Position numbers and translations under genes: made by a program. Shown in pieces: positions 12,991 to 25,122 of a stretch of 64,000 bases of DNA. The notes below the pieces were generated by a model. The model was not told the origin of the DNA, made no database searches, and saw only the letters and a program-made list of their open reading frames with translations. Source of the DNA: Hesseltinella vesiculosa (taxonomy: Eukaryota; Mucoromycota; Mucoromycetes; Mucorales; Cunninghamellaceae); assembly GCA_002104935.1 (NCBI GenBank), contig MCGT01000029.1:274058-338057 (forward strand), read 5' to 3'. How positions within the stretch are numbered: position 1 is the stretch's first letter; each line of letters opens with the position of its first letter.

Positions 12991-14348
12991 CAAGGGAGGA
13001 TCATGACTAAAATGACAACGCTCTCAGTCGGCTGAGGGGAGAGCTGGAGACTAACAAGCATGCGCGACGTCTTTTTTTCATTCTGCTGACGGTGGCGGTG
13101 TTCTGATTGGCGGTTTTTTTTTTTTAAAAAAGGACGGCGTCGAAAACATGTTTTCTTTTCTTCTTTCAACGCAATGCTTTCAAATGTGGGCGTCGTGTCG
13201 CATGGCAAGGACAGAAGCTCCGGCTTCGCTTCTTCCTCGGCAGGTTACGACAGGAAAGCCGGTGTATTCGAAAATGCAAGGTGGGATGGCAGCTTGTCTG
13301 TCCTTCTCTTTGCACATTCAGCTTCCTCTCTACCGTGGCTGCTAGGCTGTGATCTTCTATTGTTTGATGGACCGCTCTTGTCTTTTGCTTTCTGTCTCGG
13401 CAGGGGGTGAACATGGTATGTTGGCCAGAAACTGCAGATGTGCACATGGTGGAATGAAGCACCGATACATCTGCACCGCTACAACAAGAGCGGGATAATT
13501 GCCACATTGCTGACACCTTCCTCATGGTGAAAGGGAGGGAGGGAGAGGAAGGGTGTTAGCCCGGTTCCAAGCGGGGACATGCCATGCCCGTCAAGAGGGA
13601 GACTTAGCCGATCATTTGAAGGGGGGTCAGCATTCGGAGGAGCAGCTTAGCTGAAAAAATGCCATAGGTTTGGCATCGATTGAATTCGACCAAGCACCAA
13701 ATGCCTTTATGAAATCTGAGCGTCTTCGTTCGTTCAGGGCTGGCTCTTCTTGATTTCTGATCGAGAGGGGGTTCAGTAACAGGTGGAAGTGAAAGGTGGA
13801 TGTGTAATGGGCTATGTTACGCTTCTCTTATGAGTAGAAAGCAAGTCGCCAGGTTAGGGTTTGCCCTCTGGGCGTTTTCTTGTCCTGGATCCCACAAATG
13901 AAGAGAACTGGGTGTAGATGCCAATTCCTCCACGTGGTCATACCTGGGCAACCAGCGCGGCCATCAAGGCAGCTTCTGAGCAGAACATTGGCAACTATTT
14001 ATTTATTTGTTCTGTTTTGTTGTATGTTGTTGAACGAACCTGTCAAAAAAAAACGAGCCAGCAGGTGCACCAACGACGTTTTTATGTACTTTTAGCATCG
14101 TTTTTCCAAATATATTACGAGTGATATTTTTATTATATGCAAAGACAAAATACTTATCCTTGACCATCCAACCAATGTCAATGGTTACATTTCTGACAGG
14201 ATTTTATTTGCTGATAGCGCATGGCAAGCGAGAATAAATAGAAAACTTATAAATTAGAAAGCTTCACTTTCGTGACGAATGAAAGTGGCTTGACCGTATG
14301 CCATGTAGGTGCCATTGAGGCTTCAGCAGAGTATAACCGCAAGATAAG

Positions 14349-14373
14349 CTTAGCATGTTAAACACATGCTAAG
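14349..14373. other. Perfect 10-bp inverted repeat (hairpin)
   Basis: Arms CTTAGCATGT and ACATGCTAAG are separated by a 5-base loop (TAAAC). It lies in a gene-poor stretch, about 110 bp after another short stem (ACTTTC...GAAAGT near 14267-14287). It could be an operator-like palindrome, part of a small RNA, or chance. No function is claimed. Confidence 0.4.
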
Positions 14374-14984
14374 GAAAGCTTCGCTGGGCCTTGATTGGCG
14401 AGTACAACAGCCTTGCTAACTACACTTTGTCCCATATTAAAACATTAGCAAGAGCCGCCACATAGGAAAAAGTGATGAAAGCAAGATACGATTCCCTTGG
14501 ACTACCAACTTTAAAAACGGACGCATTCATCGCAAGCTGACCATAGTCGCCCCGCTCTGCAGTACCTTGATGTGTACAGTACACGACCCGATTAAAAAAT
14601 TGGAACAATGATTGTGGAAAGAAAATGATCCACGAGAGTTTTTAAAAATGCCCCTGGTTTTGGCGTTTTTTTTTTTTTTTTAATTCCCAGACAAAGTCTA
14701 TTCTCTTTGCTTGTCGTTCTCCGCGTTTTTCTTCAATGGGGAGCTACAAAAATTTTGTGCAGTAAGAAGAACAAAAACGTACCCAAAAAAAAAAATAAAT
14801 AAAGACTTCTTGAAAATGAGAAATTGATTTTGATTGGCCTGCAACTTTAATTTCGATTGTCCAGCGACATGAATTGTTGAGAAGCACTGTATTTTGGAAC
14901 AGGGGAATACTAGAGAAAGAGATTATGTGGATTTTTAAAACGAGGATGCATAGGAAATGGAAAAATCTAGAGCGAGTTCTAATT

Positions 14985-16632
14985 TTAGACATGGAAGACA
15001 AGGCAATGGCCATCATCCGAAGCAGTCACCACGCCTGCACCATCACTATCATAGAAAAAAAAATCAGGTGTGAGATTTGGAAGAACCGCCGTGTTCTGTT
15101 GCAACTTACTCGGACACAGCAATATCTAAAACAGCATCGCGATGGCCTTGCCAAACCTTGACACATTGGGCAGTACGAGCATCCCACATTCTCACTGTGC
15201 GGTCAGCAGAGCATGATACCAAGTAGGGAGCATTCTTGACAAATCTAACTTTGATAATGGCATCCTGTCGAGTGAAAAAAAAAAAATAAAAAGAAGAAAA
15301 GTCAGGGTTCGTCCAAGGTGGGCATTCGTTGCCTTACATCGTGTTGCAAAGTGGATCGGAGGCGGTGAGTTTGGGTATCCCAGATCGAAATAGTGCCATC
15401 CACGGAACCTGTGGCTGCCAATGGAAGGCTATCGTACCCAGTAAAAAAGGGGGTGAGTTTGGCTGTTCGTCATCCAACACACACACACGCTCCAGCTTAC
15501 ATGTCGCAGAAGGAGATAGATTCCACAGAGTCGGCGTGGTTTTCCAGTGAGGCCACAATAGAACCGCTGGTGATGTTGATCAAGCGAGCCTTGCCTTCCA
15601 TATCACCTGAGATAGCCAGCGTGCTGTCGCGGTTGATAGCTAAACTGGTGATGGATTCCGCGTGGAAACGAGCATCGTCGCTGGACAAGCGGAATTCAGC
15701 CGCAGCCGTCTTGGGGTCCCAGATGATCATGGTGCTATCTTCGGATACAGACACGATTTTTTTGCCATCAGGGGTGAAGCCGCCAGCCGTCACAGGGCCA
15801 GAATGACCATTGAAGATATTCATGAACTTGCCGCTTGGCACTATCCACCAAAAAAAAGTAGAGCGTCAGCTCCCTCGCTGAAATCATTCCCATCTAGAAA
15901 ATCCGCTTACTAGCCCACATCCAAATGGTAGCATCGTTAGCACCAGCCAACAAGACGTTGCCTTTGGGATGCCAGTTGATCCACTTTGGAAAGAGAGAGA
16001 AAGAGAAAAGGTCAAGATCACATGACTCGGTCCGTTCAATGAGCCTTACCACCACTTCATCAGGACCTTCAACAGAGGCGCACAATTCACCATTGTCCAT
16101 GCGCCAGACTCGGATACGGCCGTCCATACCAGCAGAAGCCACATAGTCCCCTTCGACGCTGAAAGCAACGGCGGTGACGGAGTCGGTGTGGCCATCCAGT
16201 TCGTAGATCTTTTCGCCCGAGGCAGCTTGCCACACATAGCTCTTGTCGTCACCACCACCGGTCACAATAATGGTGTTGTCCTTGGGATGCATGGCCACGG
16301 CATAGACGGGCTCGCCATGGGCAAAGAAGCCTTGGATGGAGTCGTCAGCGAGCTCCATCACGTTTTCGTCGGTTTCCGAGGGGCGCATCTCGTAGCCTTC
16401 AAGAGGGTTTTCTTGCTCCTCATCACTGTCCATGGGTTCACCGCCATCTTCATAAGCGGCCACTTCTTCCACATCGTCAGCGTTGAGGTATTCTTCATCG
16501 ATTTCGTCTTCGACAGGCTGATCCCAAAGGGCAAAAAGATGTCATGAGCATTGATCATTATACTCCCTCGCTACTGTTTTATTGGCCATGACTTACTTGA
16601 TCTGGGTGTTGATCAGGGTGAGGAGCGGACAT
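14985..16632 (-). CDS. SQT1: AAMP/Sqt1-like WD40-repeat protein
   Basis: CDS complement(join(14985..15045, 15110..15264, 15338..15428, 15501..15840, 15911..15983, 16050..16517, 16597..16632)), 407 aa. A short acidic N-terminus (EDEIDEEYLN, later MDSDEEQENP) is followed by WD40 repeats that fill the rest, each with GH/SD and W-D endings such as GHTDSVTAVAFS, GHSGPVTAGGFTPDG, ISIWD and VRMWDARTAQC. The layout matches AAMP in animals and Sqt1 in yeast, the chaperone for ribosomal protein uL16/Rpl10. I added the last exon because the preceding one ends with a perfect GTAAGT donor and the extra 19 residues (SDDGAGVVTASDDG...) complete the final blade. Without splicing the protein would stop 18 residues earlier. 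Confidence 0.92.
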
Positions 16633-16894
16633 GATTAACAAGCTGTTGTGGTATAAAAAAAGAAAGAAAGAGTGAAGGAAAAAAAAAAAAAAAACTTTGG
16701 CGGTCCATCAAAAAGAGCACCGCAGCGCCCTTGTCCAAGCCGCTCACCAAATTTGTCAGCAAAGAGTGCAGTGACCCTGGAACGTCCTCGAAGGTTGACG
16801 TATGAACAAGAGCACTTCTTTTTATTTATAAACAATGAAAAAAAAAATGTACTGGGTGAGAAACGATGGCCGTTTTTTAAAAACGGCTTGGTAG

Positions 16895-18503
<1,609 letters not shown>

Positions 18504-19689
18504 CTAGCGACGCTTGGCCAATTTCTTCTTGTGATGGCGCTTGCCGCCAGAGGTTTTGGCCTCTTGGATTTCCGAGTACTTGCGCTTGTAGTAGTCGGTG
18601 TGCACAGCATCGCCCATGATTTCCTCGGCGAGCGTTTGCTTGCGATCCTTGCGGTTGAGTCTTGCCGAGAAGAATTCCGTGGGGCTTTCGACGAGGGTGC
18701 CGATTTGAAAGTATTTGGGTTGGTGCTTCTTGTCCATTTTTCGGTAATGGCGCTTGCGATCGAGGACATGACGCATACGCAAGATTTGCAAGTCGCGCTT
18801 GTTTTCTTCTGTCATTTCGCCAAGTGGCATGTCAAACCAGCCGCCACCACTCGTCTTTTGTCGTTCCTATGAGGGGGCAAAAGCCTCAGGTGAGTTTATT
18901 GCGAGCCTTGTCTTCTGACATTGTACCTGTTGCCGTTCCTTTCTTGAGAGTGATTTAGGCGCTTCTTGGGCAGCTTGCAAGGTGACAAGAGCGTTCTTGG
19001 TGTCCTTATCATTGGTATCTTTGAATTGCACAGCATCGCCTGCCATCTTCACCATGCCATTGTCCTTGGCTTGCAAGTACAGCTGGCGATCGACATCCAC
19101 ACCTGGATCCAGTTTTGGTAGGCTAATAAAGTGAGATGCATGAGTACAGCCAACCATGGAGAGTTCGCCAATGGCTAACTTACCTGTAGTCGCTGGGAGC
19201 CAAAGCGCTGCTGCAAACCGATTAAAATAAGGATCAGTTCTTCATCTTTGTTCACTGACGGCATTTTCTGTTTCAAGCAATGAATCTTACTCGAGCAGAA
19301 TGGCATCCGATTGCTTTGTTTCCAAGGATGTTTGCGCCTTTGCCAACAGATCATCAAGATCCGAATCGCTTTCGGATTCTTCGTCACTTGATTCTTCAGC
19401 ACTGCTTTCGTTCTCGCTGGCACTCTCGCTGGTATCGTTTTGATCGTCATGATCACTTTCTTGGCTCGATTCTATATAAACAGCAAGATCATTTAGTTGT
19501 TATTAAATAGCCATCTTTAAGAGAAAAGAGCAAGGCTTCCTTACCTTGATCGTCGTCGTGATCAGTGACAGTTTTTGTTGAGGGGGGAGTGGGCCGGGTG
19601 GATCTTGTAGTATTTTTTGCCTGTCTTGTGCTCTTCAATGATCCTGTCTTACTGTCATGCTTAAAAGCCGAACGTCGTGTCGAGACCAT
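18504..19689 (-). CDS. FCF2: rRNA-processing protein Fcf2
   Basis: CDS complement(join(18504..18866, 18927..19122, 19184..19210, 19291..19471, 19545..19689)), 303 aa. The C-terminal half is the Fcf2/TdIF2 domain: GGGWFDMPLGEMTEENKRDL, LRMRHVLDRKRHY, PKYFQIGTLVESPTEFFS and a basic tail. In yeast Fcf2 is a nucleolar SSU-processome factor needed for early 18S rRNA cleavages. The N-terminal half is acidic and Ser-rich (about residues 50-110), which fits a nucleolar protein. A 27-nt third exon was chosen because only that acceptor (TTTGCAG) keeps the frame into SLPKLDPGV. The protein is longer than yeast Fcf2 (217 aa) through this acidic region. Confidence 0.9.
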
Positions 19690-20494
19690 GTTTAACAACG
19701 AATGATAAAACGAAGAACAGAGAAAAAAAAATTGTGACTGAATTGGAAATTGGCAGAGGAACTTTTTTTTTATTTCTAGCTTGCGCCACCCTTCTTCAGT
19801 TCATACCGCTTGCTATGCAACCAGAATTTTCTACCACTGGGATTGAAAATAACGTGCATCCGTGTTGGAGGTAAAGCATGTACCAGATGGAGTGATTTAC
19901 TCGGGGAGAGCATGCGGTGGCGACAGTCATCAGCGCACTGGATTTAAAATACGGACGCTCTCGAACATTCAAATTTACAAAGAGAGGGAGCATGGATGTG
20001 TCCAATAGAGTGAAAGGAAAGGCAGCACATTCTCCTTCGCTGCAGCCATCCTTGCTCGCACATCAGTCGTGAAGAAGGAAAAAGTGAATCTCTTGACGTT
20101 GGGTTGATTTTTTTTTTTCGCGAGTGATGAATGCGAATGAGGTGGACCCAAGCGCCCCATGATTGCTACCGGGGTAGCGTTTCCATAAGCGTACGTGGGC
20201 GCCAGGGTCGTCTGTGGGCCATTGACTCAATGACGACAGAGAAGCTCGTCCTCGGAGATCCATAATGCAATGACCACGGTTGAAGCAAGTGGCCGTTTGA
20301 ACCAAATATGGATGTTATGTTGTTGCTGCGAGCTACTCGACTTCGAAGTGCCTTTATTGTGACGGTTGCCTCTCAATTTTACGCATAAGGTGTAGACTCT
20401 TACTTGTATGAAGCGCGTTTGAGCAGTGAGATACACAGAATTTTATTTTGAATGTGGCATGTCCAATTGGGTAAAGTATATAAAACTGTTAAAT
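19690..20494. other. Intergenic
   Basis: An 805-bp stretch between the Fcf2 start and the 3' end of the unknown protein. No gene is seen. It contains a CTACCGGGGTAG palindrome (20167-20178) and mixed-composition sequence unlike the T-rich promoters elsewhere. Confidence 0.5.
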
Positions 20495-22534
20495 TCAATC
20501 GTTTTGGTGGATATTCGACACGTCAGAGAACGGGTGGCGATCAGCATAAGCCTTGGTATAAATGTTGAAGTATTTCTTGTCTGCTTTGAGCCATCCAAAG
20601 TCATCTGCATTTCGCAGAAGCTCGGCCGAAATGGTCGAGGAAGTGGTAGGGTTAGAGCCGTCAGCATGGCTGGTATGTTTGGCATGATCGTAGGCATCGG
20701 CTGTTCCAAAGAGATCTAGAGGCACCTTGGCATTTCTGGGGTTGTCAAAGGGCGGATCATAGTAGGTCGGGCGCGTTGAATAGACCCAGTCGCATGGTCC
20801 TATCACTGTGCGCGGGCGGCCCATAGATGTATCAAGTGAACTGCTTTCGTTAGCAATTCTGTCAATTGACTGGCGGATCAACTGGGCATTTTGTTCGAGC
20901 TTGAAGATCATGTTGATGATTAAAGTGATAGGCTCCTTGAAGTCAGCAATGGCGGTAAAGTTGCTTGGGAACCTAATGCTGGCCTGATTCGTGACAACAT
21001 AAAGGCCGGGATGGGAGAGGTGAATCGATCCAACTTGAGCGCTGAGGCCATTGGTTTGCATAAACCAGGATGAAGGGCACGGGAGAGAATTATTGAGCAG
21101 CAAGTGGTTGACCATATCGTCCAAATTGTCCTTGGCCTCTCGATAAAGTTTGGTCGTGTCACTGGTCAATTTTGCAGAACTGCCGCTTTTGGATGCCTCC
21201 AGACATAGAAGATCGTGTTCCTTGTGATGTGAGTCGTAGATCAGACGAAGGTCTTCCTTGAATCCGACATTAACCTCGTCATATAGCCTTTTTCTTGCCA
21301 TGGTGCCTAGTCTTGGGCTTGACTCACCTGCTTTCATCCGCAAAACACTGTGCACATCGCAAATGGCCTTTAGGCATGGGCCCCAAACCTGCAAAAGGAA
21401 ATCAAATTCCGTGACGCGATCAATGTTGGCAGGTTCAAGCAAAAAAGAGTTCCCGTCAACAATAGAAATCACCACAGTGATCAAGTCCAGGAGCTTCCTA
21501 GTCTCGCGGTTTTGGGCTTTGACCTGTGTCACATACAACTTTGCAATGCTCGCGTCATTGGTGCGAGCCAGCAAAGATGCGACAACATCCCAAGTTTGGT
21601 TGAAGAGCTCATTCATTGGAGATTCCATCACACGGTACCGGGCAGCGAGATCGTCCTTGATGAGCACCCAATGCTCATTTTCGTAACAGTCAAGGAACTC
21701 TTCGGTCGATGCCACGTTGACGAGGTCGAGTATCGAGGACAGGCCACACTTCATCCAATGAATTTGGTCATTGGTTACTGGGAGATCATTGGCCTTCCAG
21801 GTCTTGAAAATACGAAGGGCCTTGTGCTTGATTGCCGTGCCAACGGTAGTGCCTTGTAGATGCAAGCCATCAACTTCTTGCTTTCCTAGTTACTGCGAGA
21901 TCAGAACATCGTCAGCATCACCAGTAACCTCTTCCTTACCTAGGTACATGGAGATCAGATCATTGTCAGCATCACCATTAGCACCGCAGTTGCTAACCTT
22001 ATCACCAACTATTGCTTCCTGATTGGGGCTTGTTGCGCTGTGCATGGCTTCGACTGGCGTGTTACAAAGGTTGTCGCCAGAGCGATTGGTGCTCGTCAGT
22101 GTCGCTTCTATTTCGTTGTCCAGTTCCTTGCCAAGTTCAATGGCACCCAGGCTGGATGCCTTGGCACCCGTGAGCCGACCAAAATACTTGACTTTTTGCT
22201 TTTCTTGTTCGAGCAACCACGCCTTGTTAAACCGATTCGTAGCATGCTTAGATTTGTAGAACACAACAAGCTGGTTACAGTAATTGGACAATGGGAAGTT
22301 CTCATTTCGTTTTTTGGCAATGGTGTTGATAGATTTAACGACGAGACCTTTAACTTTTTCTGCTGTTTGCTCAGCGTACTTGGGTTGGCTTGCAAGGTTT
22401 TTGGCAACCTCGTCAATGTTAGCCCAGTCGCCAACTGTCAGCGAGCTGAACATCAGCGGTACACCATACGATTCACATTCATTATTAGTGAGGCAAAACT
22501 TTGGCCTAACGACATTAGGTGATGGCGTAAACAT
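20495..22534 (-). CDS. Unknown protein, possible nuclease-like core (lineage-specific)
   Basis: CDS complement(join(20495..21885, 21940..22534)), 661 aa. I do not recognise it. The N-terminal part (NECESYGVPLMFSSLTVGDWANIDEVA) is mixed alpha, then comes a low-complexity region, and the C-terminal 400 residues are well ordered. Two conserved-looking pieces, DLRLIYDSHHKEHDLLCLEASK (in two parts, Glu near 428) and LSHPGLYVVTNQ...IRFPSNF, match the order of pieces in the unknown protein at 29748-31842. An Asp...Glu-x-x-Lys arrangement of this kind could be a PD-(D/E)XK-like nuclease core, but that is weak inference. The two halves are in the same frame and separated by one TAA. I remove it with a 54-nt GTAAGG...CTAG intron that contains a CTGAC branch-like site. 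If that intron is not spliced, the product ends after about 216 residues. Confidence 0.7.
21886..21939 (-). other. 54-nt intron inside an exon tandem duplication
   Basis: Two adjacent 54-nt units on the minus strand start with GGTGATGCTGAC and match at about 43 of 54 positions. The donor GGTAAGG lies in the first unit and the acceptor CTAG at the matching place in the second, so the intron is exactly one repeat length. The second unit carries the TAA (from a TAC-like codon), which lies within the intron. Confidence 0.75.
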
Positions 22535-22765
22535 TAGTGAGAGAGTGTGAAAAAAAAAAGTGAGTTGTGAAAAAAATGAACTGGAGGCGCTGCGGTACTG
22601 CAAAAAAAAAAAAAAAAACGCGAAGAAGAACTGTCGCACAGTTTCAAGTCTACCAATCACACTTCAGTATGTGATGCAAGTCACGCTCTGGGCCAGAATC
22701 CTGTGTTTGGCAAAACCCAGGTTTTCTACTTTCTTTTTCTTTCTTTCTTTTTTTCAAGAGGTGTT

Positions 22766-22910
22766 GTTTACTCTCAAGTATCTCTGATAATAGGCAGGGG
22801 TGGCGGCTGTACGATCAGACGGAAAGAGATGTTAAACTGTGTCGCAAGCTCTAAGCAAAGGCCGATTGCCGCCCTTTGTAATGGCACCACTACTCCCGAG
22901 CTGCTTCCAT
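22766..22910. repeat. 145-bp direct repeat, copy 1
   Basis: Starts GTTTACTCTCAAGTATCTC and ends GCTGCTTCCAT. It is followed after 21 bp by copy 2 at 22932-23076, with one difference that I can see (ATGGC versus ACGGC). It is non-coding by reading frame. Confidence 0.9.
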
Positions 22911-22931
22911 ACCCTCTCTCGAATGAAAGGT

Positions 22932-23076
22932 GTTTACTCTCAAGTATCTCTGATAATAGGCAGGGGTGGCGGCTGTACGATCAGACGGAAAGAGATGTTA
23001 AACTGTGTCGCAAGCTCTAAGCAAAGGCCGATTGCCGCCCTTTGTAACGGCACCACTACTCCCGAGCTGCTTCCAT
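22932..23076. repeat. 145-bp direct repeat, copy 2
   Basis: Near-identical to 22766-22910. Such high identity in non-coding DNA means a recent duplication or ongoing gene conversion. Confidence 0.9.
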
Positions 23077-23866
23077 CTTTTCATTCGAGTCTTGTTTTGC
23101 AGTGATTTTCATCCTTTTTTTTTTTTTTTTTTTTTGATGTAGGACACCAAGCTGACAAGGTCAGCTGCTTTTGTCCTGCCTTTCCTGCATTCCACGACCA
23201 TGGCCGCTCATCGTCAATTCACTGTAACACCACGACTGTACTCGTCCAGACAAGTCCCTGGCATCTTTTTTTCTGCAATGCTGTAATAAACCATTTTGAA
23301 GAATCAATTCCCTTCTCTTCCCTTTGGATTTGATTCTATCCTTTTTCAAGATTTAAGCTTTCTTATTACTCTTGATAGTCTACCATTAATAAGTAGCTGT
23401 CGCTTAAGAAAACATCCGAGGTTAGACGCAGGCAAATCCAGGCAGGCTTGGTTGGAAAAGCTCTAAGCTTACGACACTGTTCCTCGGAGTAGAAAAAAAG
23501 GAGGGATCTCTCCAGCCTTCTGGCTCATTCATTGCAAGTAGCCAACATTTCTGAGAGGGGGACTTACCAACGCTATTTTTTTTATTATGAATACATTGGG
23601 CGTCTTGCTTTGGACGAGAACTGTCTTGTTGTAACAAAAAACACAGCATTTCAGGACGCGAATTCAAGATTCTTCTTTCTGTATGTCATGGAGAAAAAAA
23701 AGGAAGAGAGGGAAAATCTAAACAAGAATCAGGTGAAAAAACATCCACAATGGATTTGCTCGCCTTTGCTGTCGGCGCTTGAACAAAGGCGCATTTCACT
23801 GGCGCTTTTTTTTCATTTCACTCCTTTTTTCTGTATTTTTTTTTTAGCTTGTTACCCATCAATAGA

Positions 23867-25036
23867 ATGACGCATCCAGTATACGTGTCTGGTTATACCA
23901 AGGAATCTGGTAAAGGCATCTACTTGTACGACTTTGATGCCAACACCGGAGACTTGCTGAATGGAAAGTTGGTGGCTGAATGCGAGAACCCTTCGTTTTT
24001 GGCGCTTCATCCGTCAAGCCAACAATTAATCAGCGTGAATGAAACGGACAGCTACCAAGACCGCCATGGCACGGGCTTTATATCTGCCTACCGTCGAGAT
24101 GAACAAACCGGCATGTTGTCGCTGGTCAATACCAAAGCCTCGGAGGGAAGTGAACCATGCCATGCCACGATTTGGGGCCATTATGTGTTTGTGGCCAACT
24201 ACACCGGTGGCACCACCAGTCTATTTTCCTTGTCATCCAATGAAGGCCTCAGCGACCCGTGTAGTGTCATTGACCACGCCAAGCAAGGACTGAAGCCAAC
24301 GATGGGTGTACCGGATCGCCAAGAGGCGCCTCATTGCCATGCCGTTGATTTGGACCATGTGGAGCGACGCAAGGTGATTGTGATGGATTTGGGCTGCGAC
24401 CTGGCCACGTTGTACTCCTTTGATGCCCACGCCGACCAAGAGCTGGGGACCATGCATCTGGACGTCACCAATACCCAACACTTTCAATTCCCCAAAGGCA
24501 CTGGACCCCGACACATTGCTTTTGCGCCCAACATGCGGAGCTTTGCTTATGTCATGGGTGAACTGACCAACGAGCTCTTCATGTTGGAATTGGACTTGCT
24601 GCAGAACAAATTCCACCTTGTGCAACGTATCAGCGCCCTACCTCCCGACGTCACTCCTACCCGCGACATGCTCGGCGCCGAGATCACCGTCGCCCCCAAT
24701 GGACGCTATCTCTACACCACCATCCGCGGCCACGACTCGGTTTCTGTCTTTTACATTGACGACCGCACCGGCAAACTCTCATTTGTGCAAAACGTCTCGA
24801 CCCATGGCAAACACCCAAGACATTTTACTATTGATCCTACCGGCACCTATCTCCTGGTTGGCAACCAGGCAAGTCACCCCCTTTCTTTTTTTTTAATTGT
24901 TTTGTGCTGATCTCCTTTTTTTTTGTAGCACTCTAACAATATCGCGGTGTTCTCCATTGAAAATGGAACGGGTCATTTGACGTTTGTGAAGGCGATTGAT
25001 CACCCTGAGCCGGCATGCATTCAATTTTGGACTTGA
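23867..25036 (+). CDS. Lactonase-family seven-bladed beta-propeller protein
   Basis: CDS join(23867..24868, 24929..25036), 369 aa. It belongs to the family that includes bacterial 6-phosphogluconolactonase Pgl and fungal carboxy-cis,cis-muconate cyclase (family knowledge). Features are the start VYVSGYTKESGKGIYLYDFD, repeated blades of the type LVAECENPSFLALHPSS, HVFANY-like FVANYTGG, CHAVDLD, GTGPRHIAFAPN and KHPRHFTIDPTG, and the closing SNNIAVFSIENGTG. The exact substrate is not decided by sequence; a cytosolic lactonase is the neutral call. The single intron has a GC donor (CAG|GCAAGT) and a TTTTGTAG acceptor, joining GNQ to HSNN in phase. It is convergent with the SMARCD gene, with 86 bp between stop codons. 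Confidence 0.9.
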
Positions 25037-25122
25037 ATTTATTACACGCTAGACAAATAATAAAAAGTGGCTGTTGTAACGAATGATTGGCATGTTGTAA
25101 GAAAAAAAAAGGTGAGCTCCGT

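Larger units (their letters stand above)
12548..14984. other. 2.4-kb gene-poor stretch
   Basis: No credible gene is seen. It holds an old copy of a dispersed repeat (about 12590-12990), a run of unique sequence with scattered stops in all frames, and a perfect 10-bp hairpin at 14349-14373. No tRNA or rRNA could be recognised by eye. Confidence 0.55.
22535..23866. other. Intergenic with direct duplication
   Basis: A 1.3-kb stretch without a supported gene. It contains a 145-bp direct duplication (separate entry), a T20-plus run at about 23115-23135, and T-rich sequence before the lactonase gene. The small ORFs follow homopolymers or the duplication. Confidence 0.5.

Noticed and set aside
21887..21889. 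In-frame TAA as proof that the unknown gene is a pseudogene
   Set aside because: A 54-nt GT-AG intron in phase removes it, with a branch-like CTGAC, and both sides are open for long distances. I treat it as intronic, with the caveat stated.
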